Source: Promethearchaeota archaeon Loki_b32
GTDB taxonomy: Archaea > Asgardarchaeota > Lokiarchaeia > Sigyniarchaeales > SOKP01
NCBI GenBank assembly: GCA_005223125.1
Contig: NJBH01000023.1
Coordinates: 1-61,161, forward strand
DNA: 61,161 nt
Reading direction: 5' to 3'
The position numbers and the translations under genes are program-made. The notes beneath the pieces are model-generated. The model did not search any database, was not told the origin of the DNA, and was given only the letters and a program-made list of their open reading frames with translations. Each line of letters opens with the position of its first letter. Position 1 is the first letter of the stretch. Positions 18,501-27,232 of this stretch are shown in pieces.

Positions 18501-21500
18501 TAGTGAATGCTTCTTGTTTTTTCTGTTCTCTAACACGCCTTAAGTCTTCTTGTTTTAATAGGTTCTCTTGCTTTTCTTTCATTTTTAGTTCTTCAAATTT
18601 AATTTTCTCCAAAATTTGTTGTTGAAATATATGTTCATTTTGTTGTCTTCTAAGATTTAGTTCTAATTCTTTCATCTTATTCATGTTTTCTTCTCGTTTT
18701 TTCTCCTGAATCTTTTGAATCATTTCTCGAATAGCTCCGGTTGGAAAATTAATTTCATTTAATAACAATTCTGCACGATAATAGGATTTCATGGACTCCT
18801 CATATTCACCTTTATCTAATAGCAATTCAGCACTATTCATAATCTTAAATGCTTCTACCTTTAGATTTTCCATTTTTTGAAGTAAATCTTCTTTCTGTTG
18901 GATTTTTATTTCTTTAACTTTTAATTTTGATTGTTCTTTTATCATATATTCACTGATTCTTTTTTGAAATATATCATCTTCTTGCTGTTGCTTTAATGAG
19001 ATCTCAAATTCTATTTGTTTTTCCTTCTCATTTTCTCTTTTCTTTTCTTCAATACTTTGAATAGTTTCACGTAATAACTTTAAATATCCTTCCCCCCACC
19101 CAATATTTTTTAAAATTTCTATACCTTTATCATAATTACTTATAGCTTCATCAAGATTTTCCATTTGAAGTAAATTATCTCCTTCCTCAATCAAACTAAA
19201 TGCTTTCTGTTGTTTAGCTAAATTCTGAGCAGAAAGCTGTTTTTGTTTTTCAACTTGTTGTTTCTCCATTAAAATTTCAGCTTTTTTCCGCTCTCTTTGA
19301 TACTTAATACGCTCAATAAAAACTCTATCGTAAGTTTCTCTCTTTATTGATTTCTGTAATAATTTCTGTTTATTTAATTCATTTTCTCTTTTTCTATTTT
19401 CAATATTATTAATTGCTTCTTGGATTATTGTTATTTCTTCATTCCACTGAATTTGAGCAAATATATTTATTACATTATAATAAATTTCAAGAGAATCATC
19501 AAATTTTCGATGGGAAAGAAACTCTTGAGCTTTATCTAATAAATCAAATGCTTCTTGTTTCTTTTTATCTCGAAACGCAAGTTCTTTTTCTCTTTCTCTT
19601 ACAGTAATTTCTTTTTCCTTCAATTTTTTCTTTTGTAGTTTCATTTCCGTTATGATAGTGTCTTGAAATACTTTTTCTTGCTTTTCCCGGTCTAACCCTG
19701 TTTGCATTTTAATTTGATTCTGTAAATCGGCTTCTCGTTTTTTATTTTCAATCTCTATGATGGCGTTTTGGATTAGATTAATCTCATTTTGCCATTCGAT
19801 ATCGGCAAAAAAGTTTATAGCGTATTTTAAAATTTCAATGGCTCCATCATAATTTCCTTGTTGTACATTTTCTTGAGCTTCTTCAAGTAATTTAAAACCT
19901 GCGATCCTTCTTTCTTCTCGATATTTTTTCTCTTTTTCTCGTTCCATTAATTCAATTTTCTTCTTCTTAAGGTTATCTCGTTCTTGTTGTAAGAACTTTG
20001 AAATTTGTTTTTGAAATTCTTCTTCTTTCTTTTGAGTTTCAATAGCATCTTTTAACTTCTTTTGTTTTAGGATATTTTGGTTTCTCAGTAGTTCTTCAAC
20101 TTCCCTTATTGAATCTTCAATTAACGGAATTTCTTCTGTCCATTGGATTTCTGCAAAAATATTTGCCGCATTTTGATAAGCTAAAATAGAATTATCATAT
20201 TCACTTTTTTTTAAGGAATCTATAGCAGAATCTAAGAATTCGAAAGCAATATGTTTACGATGTTCGAAAAATTTAACTTCTTCTACGCGATCTTTAATAA
20301 TAATTTCTTTTTTCTTTAAACGATTTCTTTCTTTATCTAATTGGATTACAACATACTTCTGGAATTCTAACTCTTCCCGTTCTCTTTCCTCTATTTTTTT
20401 TTGCTCCTCAAATTTTTTTGTAAGTTGGGAATGCTTTAACTTTTCCACGTTAGAGATTGTATTCTTAATCATGGAAATATAAGTCTCCCACCTTGGACCT
20501 AAATCAGTAAGGATTGATAATGCATTCTTATATTCATTTATAGCGTCATCGAACTTCTTTTCCTTTAATATATTATCTGCTTTATCTAACATTATAAAGA
20601 GATCTTCTTCTCTAATTACTTCATGTATTATTTTTTCTTCATATTCTTTTCTTTTTTTGTCGAGCTCTTTAGCTGTTTTGACAATTTGTTCCTCTCGCTT
20701 TTTATATATTGAATCCCTAAGTATCATTAAATCTCTTTGTCTTTTTTCCCTTAAATGTTCAGCTACTTTTTCTCTCTTTTGCTTATCTTTTATTTGATTT
20801 ACAAGGCTTACAATTGGTTGGACATATGTATCCCATTCTATTGATCTAAGAAGTTGAATTGCTTGATCGAACTTTACAATTGCTTCAGAATACTTCCTTT
20901 CTCTTTCAAGCCTATTACCAATATCAATTAAATTAAACGCTTTATATTGAATTTGTTCCTCGTGTTTTTTCTCCGACTCAAATTTAATTAACTTTTCTTT
21001 TTTTAACTCCGCTTCCCTTTCTAAAACAACTTTCTGTTCTTCTATATCACTTGTTAATGGGAGAGTTGATTGTTGAGCCTGAAGAGTCTCAAATTGGGTT
21101 TTATCTTTTTTAAGTTTTTTAATAATTGATTTAATGTTTTGGATCTGAGCACTCCAACCTATGGAACTCAATAATTTCATCGCTCTTTCATAATTCAATA
21201 TAGCGTTGTCAAATTTTTTATCTTTTTCAAATATCTTAGCAGCATCGATATGTTCGAAAGCTTGATTTTGTATATTTTCTTCATGTTTTTTCTTTGCTCT
21301 AAATTGTTCAATTACCTCTGCTTTTTCAACGCTGCTTTTTTGTCCGAACATTCCAACGACTTGAGGTGTATCATCTGGGAGAAATTGAGTCTTTTGTTGT
21401 TTTAATTCCGTTTCTTGTAGCTGAGGTTGTTGAATAATCTTTTTTTGTTCTAAATCCCTAGATAACATGTTTATTTTTGTTTTTATGTTTTCCAATTGAA

Positions 21501-21882
21501 TTTCAGACCAACCCGCTTGAACTAATAATTGAATAGCAGCTAAATATTGTTGAATAGCATCTTCAATAAAACCATCAAATTCCAACTTTTTCGCTCCTTC
21601 TAATAGAGTAAAAGATTGATCTTGTAATTGTTCAATTTGAGCTTTAGTTAGAGTTTGTTGATATAATGTCTCCTTCTGAAGAAAATCTTTCAATTCACCA
21701 ATTCTATCATAAATTTCTTGAATTCTGTGCATCAAATATCCACTTTGTTTGAGAAAATCAGCAGCTTTTTGATAGTGTGAAATTGCGTTTTCTATATCGT
21801 TTTCAGCTTCAAGTTTTTGGGCAATATCTAAATACTTTAAAGCTTCTTGTGCTAATACTTCTGGATTCTGCAATTTAAACAA
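15511..21882 (-). CDS. Giant 2123-residue coiled-coil protein with 18 helical-hairpin repeats
   Basis: The protein alternates long charged coiled coils (Glu/Lys/Gln/Arg-rich) with 18 copies of a 45-55-residue TPR/MIT-like hairpin, pattern EAF.LLEEA......Y..AI..Y..A...F.EI.W..EI..I. There is no signal peptide, membrane helix or catalytic motif, so it is probably a long cytoplasmic scaffold or filament-like protein. The units fall into three types (tails IQW, IGW-YLKLL and FPT), ordered so that residues 660-1122 and 1123-1585 form two 463-residue super-repeats. The start is TTG at 21882; the next Met is well inside the first repeat. The same kind of hairpin occurs once in the longin GTPase at 28732-30606. 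Located upstream of and co-directional with the E1 gene (155-base gap). Function unknown; roles in cell shape, trafficking or assembling conjugation enzymes are guesses. Confidence 0.8.
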   Translation of the reverse strand: MFKLQNPEVLAQEALKYLDIAQKLEAENDIENAISHYQKAADFLKQSGYLMHRIQEIYDRIGELKDFLQKETLYQQTLTKAQIEQLQDQSFTLLEGAKKLEFDGFIEDAIQQYLAAIQLLVQAGWSEIQLENIKTKINMLSRDLEQKKIIQQPQLQETELKQQKTQFLPDDTPQVVGMFGQKSSVEKAEVIEQFRAKKKHEENIQNQAFEHIDAAKIFEKDKKFDNAILNYERAMKLLSSIGWSAQIQNIKSIIKKLKKDKTQFETLQAQQSTLPLTSDIEEQKVVLEREAELKKEKLIKFESEKKHEEQIQYKAFNLIDIGNRLERERKYSEAIVKFDQAIQLLRSIEWDTYVQPIVSLVNQIKDKQKREKVAEHLREKRQRDLMILRDSIYKKREEQIVKTAKELDKKRKEYEEKIIHEVIREEDLFIMLDKADNILKEKKFDDAINEYKNALSILTDLGPRWETYISMIKNTISNVEKLKHSQLTKKFEEQKKIEEREREELEFQKYVVIQLDKERNRLKKKEIIIKDRVEEVKFFEHRKHIAFEFLDSAIDSLKKSEYDNSILAYQNAANIFAEIQWTEEIPLIEDSIREVEELLRNQNILKQKKLKDAIETQKKEEEFQKQISKFLQQERDNLKKKKIELMEREKEKKYREERRIAGFKLLEEAQENVQQGNYDGAIEILKYAINFFADIEWQNEINLIQNAIIEIENKKREADLQNQIKMQTGLDREKQEKVFQDTIITEMKLQKKKLKEKEITVREREKELAFRDKKKQEAFDLLDKAQEFLSHRKFDDSLEIYYNVINIFAQIQWNEEITIIQEAINNIENRKRENELNKQKLLQKSIKRETYDRVFIERIKYQRERKKAEILMEKQQVEKQKQLSAQNLAKQQKAFSLIEEGDNLLQMENLDEAISNYDKGIEILKNIGWGEGYLKLLRETIQSIEEKKRENEKEKQIEFEISLKQQQEDDIFQKRISEYMIKEQSKLKVKEIKIQQKEDLLQKMENLKVEAFKIMNSAELLLDKGEYEESMKSYYRAELLLNEINFPTGAIREMIQKIQEKKREENMNKMKELELNLRRQQNEHIFQQQILEKIKFEELKMKEKQENLLKQEDLRRVREQKKQEAFTILEEAQRQIEQGKFEVTIDLYNTAKEIFIEIQWEEQIDLIEKAIIAIEDKKREIELQKQKELKAYLEQEKQDNIFQKNLVKEIKLQRDELKKRAISLREREEEIAYRERKKEEAFNILEKAQNPLSQGNFDDTIELYHNVANIFAQIQWTDEIPIINNAIQNIENKKKEKDLLKQKMIQDAIEKEKSDYEFMEKIKVLKDKEETKALEERELIHKRELITSQNLEQQEEAFKLISDGYNLLSQKKYDNALKNYQNAINFFTEIGWTSDYLKLLQDTIITIEIRKRDIERQKETENELLIQQQKEEEKFHNKISESMRREQERLKVKEIEIQKREKLKQLMENRKQEAFKVMDLAENLFNQKKFVQAIEKYRQAELLLNEIGFPTNVIREMIYKIQEKTKEEWSTKQINLENILQKERENIKFQQKLAESIKINELKLKERQIGLQKQREIQEDMENRRDEAFNLLEEAETFMNKTQYGKSLDYYHAAELILNEIAYPTETIRELILKVQEKKREHQIQKQKELEQRLLRERDDWKFQQKISKNLLIEKERLKAKELELLKKEQLKQRLEERKEQAFKILEEGERYLKEQNYDNALVCYRRASIFLNELQFPTDSINNMIFKINILKKQTDEAKQLKYKKELESLEEGKALKALVEERKRQERDKRDAQQLAQKEREKIIQEQMSVRESAYSLLEEAGKYLKHRIPNYNEAISLYIQARHILAENIGWEPEINNLNTLIKDLQQEQANFLEKKRLEEQARLQRQNEYALFQEEVKRRRIEQEKLKREQEKQYQDLIYKKQHVEQIKDEGLKLIEKGKKQAAYHNFDEAYTNFESAIIKFREIGWNEEIKYIATEIKNTKLLEEKVKNEEERIQLIQEQLEKQRITEEKRKKVEEAKLKESISEVSGLADEVIDLIEKRRQKQKLAAKKQERIIKYEAKEFRKEMGNLIKMKQELIDEIATKEEEKREFEEKLKKAKEREEINNLKRMIKESSKKKKS
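17128..18516 (-). repeat. Second 463-residue super-repeat of the giant coiled-coil gene
   Basis: Encodes residues 1123-1585. Its four hairpins (types IQW, IQW, IGW-YLKLL, FPT) and their coiled-coil linkers match, in order and spacing, those of the block at 18517-19905. Two internal landmarks (the EAF starts of the first and second hairpins) are each exactly 1389 bases from their partners. Confidence 0.8.
18517..19905 (-). repeat. First 463-residue super-repeat of the giant coiled-coil gene
   Basis: Encodes residues 660-1122, with hairpins of types IQW, IQW, IGW-YLKLL and FPT separated by coiled-coil linkers. It is the tandem partner of 17128-18516. The DNA copies have diverged substantially while the protein pattern and length are kept, so the duplication is old. 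Confidence 0.8.
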
Positions 21883-22026
21883 AACCGTTTAAACTTAATT
21901 TAAATTTAATAATTCTAATCTTATTCTTATTTTAATTTAACCACGGTAAGTAATTAAACTTTTTATATGGTGATAATTATTTTAACTAATTTATTAAGCA
22001 CGATAAATCATTAATGACGTGAAGAT

Positions 22027-23982
22027 ATGGAGATAAAAAATAGTAATATTATTATTGATTTTGAACCTATATCCCGAAGAGTGAATTTTTCAAGTGATCT
22101 TTCACTTTTTGAAATTCTTTCTGAATTAGATGTGTCAATAAGATCAATTTGTGGAGGTTTAGGCACCTGTGGAAAATGTAAACTCCTAGTTCAAAAAGGA
22201 AATGAATTTTTAACAGCCCTAAGTAATAGCGAGAAAAAAATTTTAAACATTGATGAACTTACAGATGGATGGCGTCTTGCTTGCCAAACAAAATTAGACA
22301 AGAATTACATTAAACATTTAGAAAGCCTTCAAACCCCTCAATTTAGAGTTTTTTTACCAAGTGATACTTTACTAGAAGATTTTAAAATACTTATGACAGG
22401 AATAAGTAAAGGGACAAAAATACAACCATCTATTCAAAAAGTTTATACTGAAGTGAAAATCCCTTCATTAGAGGAACCTGATGCTGATTTTGAAAGAATT
22501 TTAGCAGCAATAAAATCTAAACTTCCACATTTAAAGAAAAGTGATAGTATCAATATCGATTTTGATGTTTTGAAAGATATCCCTAATATTTTAAGAGAAA
22601 ATGAACATAAAATTACATTAATATTAAGGAATAATACCAATATTATTGCTTGTGAACCAGGTAATACTGTTAACGAGAATTTTGGAATTGCATTTGATAT
22701 TGGGACAACTACAATCGTATGTTATTTAATAAACTTAAATGATGGTAAAATATACGCTGTTGACTCAAAACTAAATAGTCAAACTGCGTATGGAGAAGAT
22801 GTAATAACCCGACTAACACTTATAAAGGAAAACAAAAAAAACCTTCAAAAATTAAATTCTATCGTAATTAACGATTTAAACGAATTAATCTCAAAAACAT
22901 GCAGTATAGCAAAGATCAAACCTTCTCAAATATATGAAGCTACTGTTGTTGGAAATTCTGCTATGCATCATATCTTTTTAGGGCTTGATCCAATCAATAT
23001 AGGTTTAAGTCCTTTTATCCCTGTCATTCAGAAAAATTTAAATGTTAAAGCAAAAAAATTGAATCTAAATATCTCCAGAAATGGGAATATATATATTGCA
23101 CCTATCATTGCGGGATTTGTAGGGGCTGATACGATAGGCGTAATACTTTCTTCACAAATTTATAATGAAAAATCAATTACTTTAGCAATTGATATTGGTA
23201 CAAATGGTGAAATCATCATAGGTAATCGAAAATTCTTATTTGTAGGGTCTTGTGCGGCAGGATCTGCTCTGGAGGGGGCTCATATTAGTAATGGGATGAG
23301 CGCTGCTGCTGGAGCTATAGATACAATTAAAATTGACCCTCATGATTTCATTGTATCTTATACAACAATCAAGGATAAAAAACCAATAGGAATATGTGGT
23401 TCTGGGTTAGTTGATGCCATGGCAGAGATGCTAAAATCTAAAATTATTACTAGAAGTGGAAATTTCAATCGAGAATATATTACTCATGAAAGATTCATTA
23501 AAAATGATAAGAATATAGAATTCATTATAGCCAAAAAAGAAGAATCTTCTATAAAAAAAGATATTACGATAAATCAGAATGATATTCGACAAATTCAAAT
23601 GGCAAAAGCAGCTTTTTATTCTGGATCAAGGATTATTATGAAACGTTTGAAAGAAAATTTGAACATTAAACAAGTTTTTTTAGCAGGTGCTTTTGGTAAT
23701 TATATCAATGCTTATAATGCAAAATTCATAGGTATGATTCCAGATATCAATGATGATGAGATTTTTCAAATAGGAAATGCTGCAGGAATTGGAGCACAGC
23801 ATTGCTTACTAAATAAGAATTTAAGAAATAAAGCACAACAGCTATTAAAGAGAATTCAATACGTTGAAATTGCTGTAGAAAAAGACTTCCAAAAAGAATT
23901 TGCTGAAGCAATGTATTTTCCTCACTTAAACCTTGATTATTTTCCGAATTTGAGCGAATATAATGAAATCCCAAAAAGATGA
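22027..23982 (+). CDS. [2Fe-2S] ASKHA-family ATPase, corrinoid-protein reductive activator (RACo/RamA-like)
   Basis: The 651-residue product starts with a plant-type ferredoxin domain, with cluster ligands Cys42, Cys48, Cys51 (ICGGLGTCGKC) and Cys86 (RLACQT). It continues into the ASKHA ATPase core with FDIGTTTIVCY near residue 228, VVGNSAMHH, and the second phosphate motif AIDIGTNGE near residue 390. This is the DUF4445/RACo layout; family members use ATP to drive one-electron reduction of inactive Co(II) corrinoid to Co(I) in methyltransferase or Wood-Ljungdahl systems. It implies that corrinoid-dependent methyl transfer exists in this organism, although no corrinoid protein is encoded in the window. 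Start ATG at 22027; divergent from the giant coiled-coil gene. Confidence 0.9.
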   Translation: MEIKNSNIIIDFEPISRRVNFSSDLSLFEILSELDVSIRSICGGLGTCGKCKLLVQKGNEFLTALSNSEKKILNIDELTDGWRLACQTKLDKNYIKHLESLQTPQFRVFLPSDTLLEDFKILMTGISKGTKIQPSIQKVYTEVKIPSLEEPDADFERILAAIKSKLPHLKKSDSINIDFDVLKDIPNILRENEHKITLILRNNTNIIACEPGNTVNENFGIAFDIGTTTIVCYLINLNDGKIYAVDSKLNSQTAYGEDVITRLTLIKENKKNLQKLNSIVINDLNELISKTCSIAKIKPSQIYEATVVGNSAMHHIFLGLDPINIGLSPFIPVIQKNLNVKAKKLNLNISRNGNIYIAPIIAGFVGADTIGVILSSQIYNEKSITLAIDIGTNGEIIIGNRKFLFVGSCAAGSALEGAHISNGMSAAAGAIDTIKIDPHDFIVSYTTIKDKKPIGICGSGLVDAMAEMLKSKIITRSGNFNREYITHERFIKNDKNIEFIIAKKEESSIKKDITINQNDIRQIQMAKAAFYSGSRIIMKRLKENLNIKQVFLAGAFGNYINAYNAKFIGMIPDINDDEIFQIGNAAGIGAQHCLLNKNLRNKAQQLLKRIQYVEIAVEKDFQKEFAEAMYFPHLNLDYFPNLSEYNEIPKR

Positions 23983-24221
23983 AGTTTCGTTATTAAAATT
24001 TATTTATTTATTTTCATTGTTATTTTTCAAGTTAAACGGATAGAAATGAATATAAACTAATTTGAGTTTATGTAAAAATATTTAAATTTATAATTTATTT
24101 TATCTTTAATTTAGTCTATATTAATAAATAAATAAATTCTTAAATACCATTTACGATATTAATTTATATACAGTATTAAAAAATTATAAAAGATTATAAT
24201 AACCGACGTGAGTGAAGCTTT

Positions 24222-24746
24222 ATGTCAAGTTTTAAACTAAAAGTATTATTAACTGGGGCGGCAGCTGTAGGAAAAACCAGCCTTGTCCAACGTTTCATAA
24301 AGAATAGATTCCAAGCTAACTATAAATTAACTGTAGGAGTTGATATTTTAACCAAAGATGTTGAATTTAGGCAAGGAGAGATTGCCACTCTGAGTATTTG
24401 GGATATAGGAGGGCAACAGCGTTTTGAATTCATTCGCAGTACATTTTATAAAGGTGCTGCTGGGGCTTTATTAGTCTTCGACTTAACTCGAGAACAAACT
24501 TACACGGAAACTAGAAAGTGGCTTACTGAGATAAGACAATTCGCGGGAGAGAAGATCCCCTTTGTTTTGATAGGAAATAAAGCGGATTTAATAGAAGATG
24601 TCGGCGTGGTTATAGATAGGGATGAAGCCCGCTCATTTGCAGAAAATGAGGGAAGTATTTATATAGAAACTTCTGCTAGGACGGGAATTAATGTTGATGA
24701 GGCTTTTACAGAACTTACTCGTCGAATTATTGACTCTAGAACCTAA
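24222..24746 (+). CDS. Rab/Ras-like small GTPase
   Basis: A 174-residue single-domain GTPase with all five G motifs: GAAAVGKTS (12-20), switch-I Thr37, WDIGGQ (60-65, catalytic Gln65 kept), NKAD (119-122) and ETSA (149-152). The order and the NKAD/ETSA motifs place it with the Rab/Ras branch that is expanded in Asgard archaea. It has no C-terminal Cys motif, so prenylation like that of eukaryotic Rabs is not expected, and no extra domain. Family role: a GTP-dependent switch in the cytoplasm or at membranes. It is a single gene, converging on aspartate kinase. Confidence 0.93.
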   Translation: MSSFKLKVLLTGAAAVGKTSLVQRFIKNRFQANYKLTVGVDILTKDVEFRQGEIATLSIWDIGGQQRFEFIRSTFYKGAAGALLVFDLTREQTYTETRKWLTEIRQFAGEKIPFVLIGNKADLIEDVGVVIDRDEARSFAENEGSIYIETSARTGINVDEAFTELTRRIIDSRT

Positions 24747-24813
24747 ATAACATTATTAAATTTATTGATCTAAGTTCTACTCTTATATTTTAAATTTTAA
24801 AGATTATTAAAAT

Positions 24814-26238
24814 TCATTTTGAACCCTCGAATTCCTCGTACAGATCATCATGAATGACATTAATCGCGTCAACTAACTTTTCTCTTTCAATAACTAGTGA
24901 CAAATTTAACTCATCATAACTTTGAGAAATTGCTTTAATCTTTATGTTTTTTTTATCTAATGCATTAAAGATTTCTGCTTTAGTTTTAGTTTCAAGAATT
25001 TTAAGCCCTGTTATATTAATTACAGCAACATGTTCCCATTTAATTTCAAAAAATTCCAGAAAATATTTTGAACTTTTTAAGGCTGTTATTGCTTTCTCAT
25101 AATCTTCCTCACTTATAATGAATGATGTACTAATTTCAGAGGAACTTTGGGCCACTAGAGAAACACTTATATTATTTTTACTCATAACTTTAAAAATCTT
25201 AGCTAAAACGCCAGGTACATCTACCATACTACCGGAAATTATAGTAATAATTGTTGCAAATTCCACTGCAGAAATCCCCTTAATATAATTCTTATCTGAT
25301 CTTTCAGATATCTCTGTGTAGTTCTTTTCTAAAGGAGTATTAAAATTTCTTATTTCTAATGGTATTTTATGCTTTTCAATAGCTTCTAAACATTTTGGAT
25401 GGAGAATTTTAGCTCCAAAATTGGCAATATGTTTAGCCTCATCATAATCAAGATTTTTGATAAGAAAAGAGTGAGGAACATATTTTGGATTTATCGCTAA
25501 TAAACCATCAACATCTTTCCATAAAGTAACTTTAATACATTTATCATTACCTACATCATATAAGGATCTAGCAATAATAGAAGCTGTATAATCGGAACCT
25601 CCTCTTCCTAGAGTTGTGATATAGCCTATCTTATTTCTACCAATGAAGCCTGTTAAACAGATTATTATATCTTTATTAGGATTTTCTAAAAGGGGGAGTA
25701 ATAATCTTTTAGTACGAGCATTAGTTAAATCATATAATGGATAAGCATTATTGAATTCATCATTTGTAATAATTAATTTATTCGTGGAAAAAAATAGAGA
25801 ATCTAGCCCATTACTTAATAGATATTGGTTTAATATATAGGTAGATAAAATCTCGCCAAAACTCATTATGTAATCTTTATAATATGGTTCTAATCCAAAT
25901 TCTTTAATATCCGCGCAGGTATCCTCTAATTCACTCAAATTCTTATCTATCCAATCCTTTGCCTTTAAATAATGTTCAGAATCTTCAGTAAATATCTGCC
26001 CAATTATATTAAGATGTTTTTTTTCAATTAAAGCTATGTTTTTGTCAATTTCCTTATCAGTTTCTAAATTATTAGCAGTTTTTAAGAGTAAATCTGTGAT
26101 TCCATTCAAAGCAGAAACAACATATACTTTCTTTATATCTTTATAGATACTGGTAATTTCGAGTATTTTTTTAAATGCATTTTTATCTATTAAACAGGAA
26201 CCCCCGAATTTCATAACGATTATTGGCACTTTACTCAC
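24814..26238 (-). CDS. lysC: Aspartate kinase
   Basis: The 474-residue product begins with the amino-acid-kinase signature VMKFGGSCL, has the LGRGGSDYTA nucleotide/substrate motif near residue 210 and ends with two ACT domains (about 320-470), the first containing SMVDVPGVLAKIF. It phosphorylates L-aspartate, the first step towards lysine, threonine and methionine, and the ACT domains normally bind an amino-acid effector. Length is typical. It is a single gene, so the rest of the pathway is elsewhere. The symbol names the reaction; which pathway's feedback it obeys cannot be read here. Confidence 0.92.
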   Translation of the reverse strand: MSKVPIIVMKFGGSCLIDKNAFKKILEITSIYKDIKKVYVVSALNGITDLLLKTANNLETDKEIDKNIALIEKKHLNIIGQIFTEDSEHYLKAKDWIDKNLSELEDTCADIKEFGLEPYYKDYIMSFGEILSTYILNQYLLSNGLDSLFFSTNKLIITNDEFNNAYPLYDLTNARTKRLLLPLLENPNKDIIICLTGFIGRNKIGYITTLGRGGSDYTASIIARSLYDVGNDKCIKVTLWKDVDGLLAINPKYVPHSFLIKNLDYDEAKHIANFGAKILHPKCLEAIEKHKIPLEIRNFNTPLEKNYTEISERSDKNYIKGISAVEFATIITIISGSMVDVPGVLAKIFKVMSKNNISVSLVAQSSSEISTSFIISEEDYEKAITALKSSKYFLEFFEIKWEHVAVINITGLKILETKTKAEIFNALDKKNIKIKAISQSYDELNLSLVIEREKLVDAINVIHDDLYEEFEGSK

Positions 26239-26359
26239 ATTTCTTTTAAAGTATTAGTACTTCTGAATAATAAATATAAATTATAATTAAATAGTTAAAT
26301 TTTATTCATTCAATTTTATTTAAACAAAAATAAAATCAGATTTTTAATTTATTTTTATA

Positions 26360-27232
26360 ATGATTGATCTTCATTTACACTCGTCTGTTTCTGATGGTTT
26401 AGAAACACCAGCAAAATTAATAGAACAAGGCCTATCTCTCAAACTAAAGGCTATTGCAATAACAGACCATGATACAATAGCGGGTGTAGAAGAATTCTTG
26501 TCTTTTGGAGAATCAAAAGATATAATTGTAATTCCTGGGATAGAAATTTCAATAAGGCATGAACCTAACAGGGAATTGATAGATGTTCATATTATTGGTT
26601 TAAATTTTGACTATTCTTCATCAAAATTAATCAATACAATAAAAAATCAGATTAAAGGAAGATTAGAACAAAAAAAGGCTATTTGTAAACGTTTAAAAGA
26701 TGAATTTGATTACAATATCTCATTTGAAGAAGTAAAAAGTATTGCCGGTGGTAATGTTGTAGGGCGACCTCATATTGTCGAGGTTATGAAAAGAAACAAT
26801 CCTGATAAGGTAAAAGGAAAATCTAAAAGCGAATTATTTAAGATGATAAGTATCGGTGGCATAGCATATGTAGATCGGGAAGTAGAGCTTAACCTTGAAG
26901 AATCTATAGAATTAATTAGTTCTGCTGGGGGAGTCCCAATATTGGCACATCCAGGAATTTATGATGTCGCAAACCGAATGAAATTTGTTGAACAATGCAT
27001 TAAAGCAGGAATAAAAGGTATTGAAATAGAATACACTTATGCAAAAAATAGACCATTTTACGAAACGGAAAAAGCAAAATGGGCTCAGGAATTTTTCCCA
27101 AATTATTACAGAAAGATTGCAGAAAACTATAATTTAATAAAATCTGGTGGTTCAGATTATCATGGTGGAAAAAAGGGAATTAAAATGGGAGATGCTAAAG
27201 TCCCTTATAATTACTTAAAGAGTTTTATTTAG
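26360..27232 (+). CDS. PHP-domain phosphoesterase
   Basis: A 290-residue PHP-fold metal-dependent phosphoesterase. The start is diagnostic: MIDLHLHSSVSDG gives the first HxH motif, AITDHDT the second, and the last ligands lie in ILAHPG (near residue 195) and SGGSDYHGG (near residue 270). The layout matches the YciV/TrpH branch, which in bacteria hydrolyses 3',5'-nucleoside bisphosphates or short RNA ends. The nucleotide substrate is not provable from sequence. Its 3' end overlaps the disrupted MFS gene by 8 bases in convergent orientation. Confidence 0.85.
   Translation: MIDLHLHSSVSDGLETPAKLIEQGLSLKLKAIAITDHDTIAGVEEFLSFGESKDIIVIPGIEISIRHEPNRELIDVHIIGLNFDYSSSKLINTIKNQIKGRLEQKKAICKRLKDEFDYNISFEEVKSIAGGNVVGRPHIVEVMKRNNPDKVKGKSKSELFKMISIGGIAYVDREVELNLEESIELISSAGGVPILAHPGIYDVANRMKFVEQCIKAGIKGIEIEYTYAKNRPFYETEKAKWAQEFFPNYYRKIAENYNLIKSGGSDYHGGKKGIKMGDAKVPYNYLKSFI

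Noticed and set aside
15511-21882. DNA-level satellite or CRISPR-like repeat array
   Set aside because: The repetition is protein-coding, in one open frame, with long diverged units; there are no identical short repeats or spacers. No CRISPR array was seen anywhere in the window.
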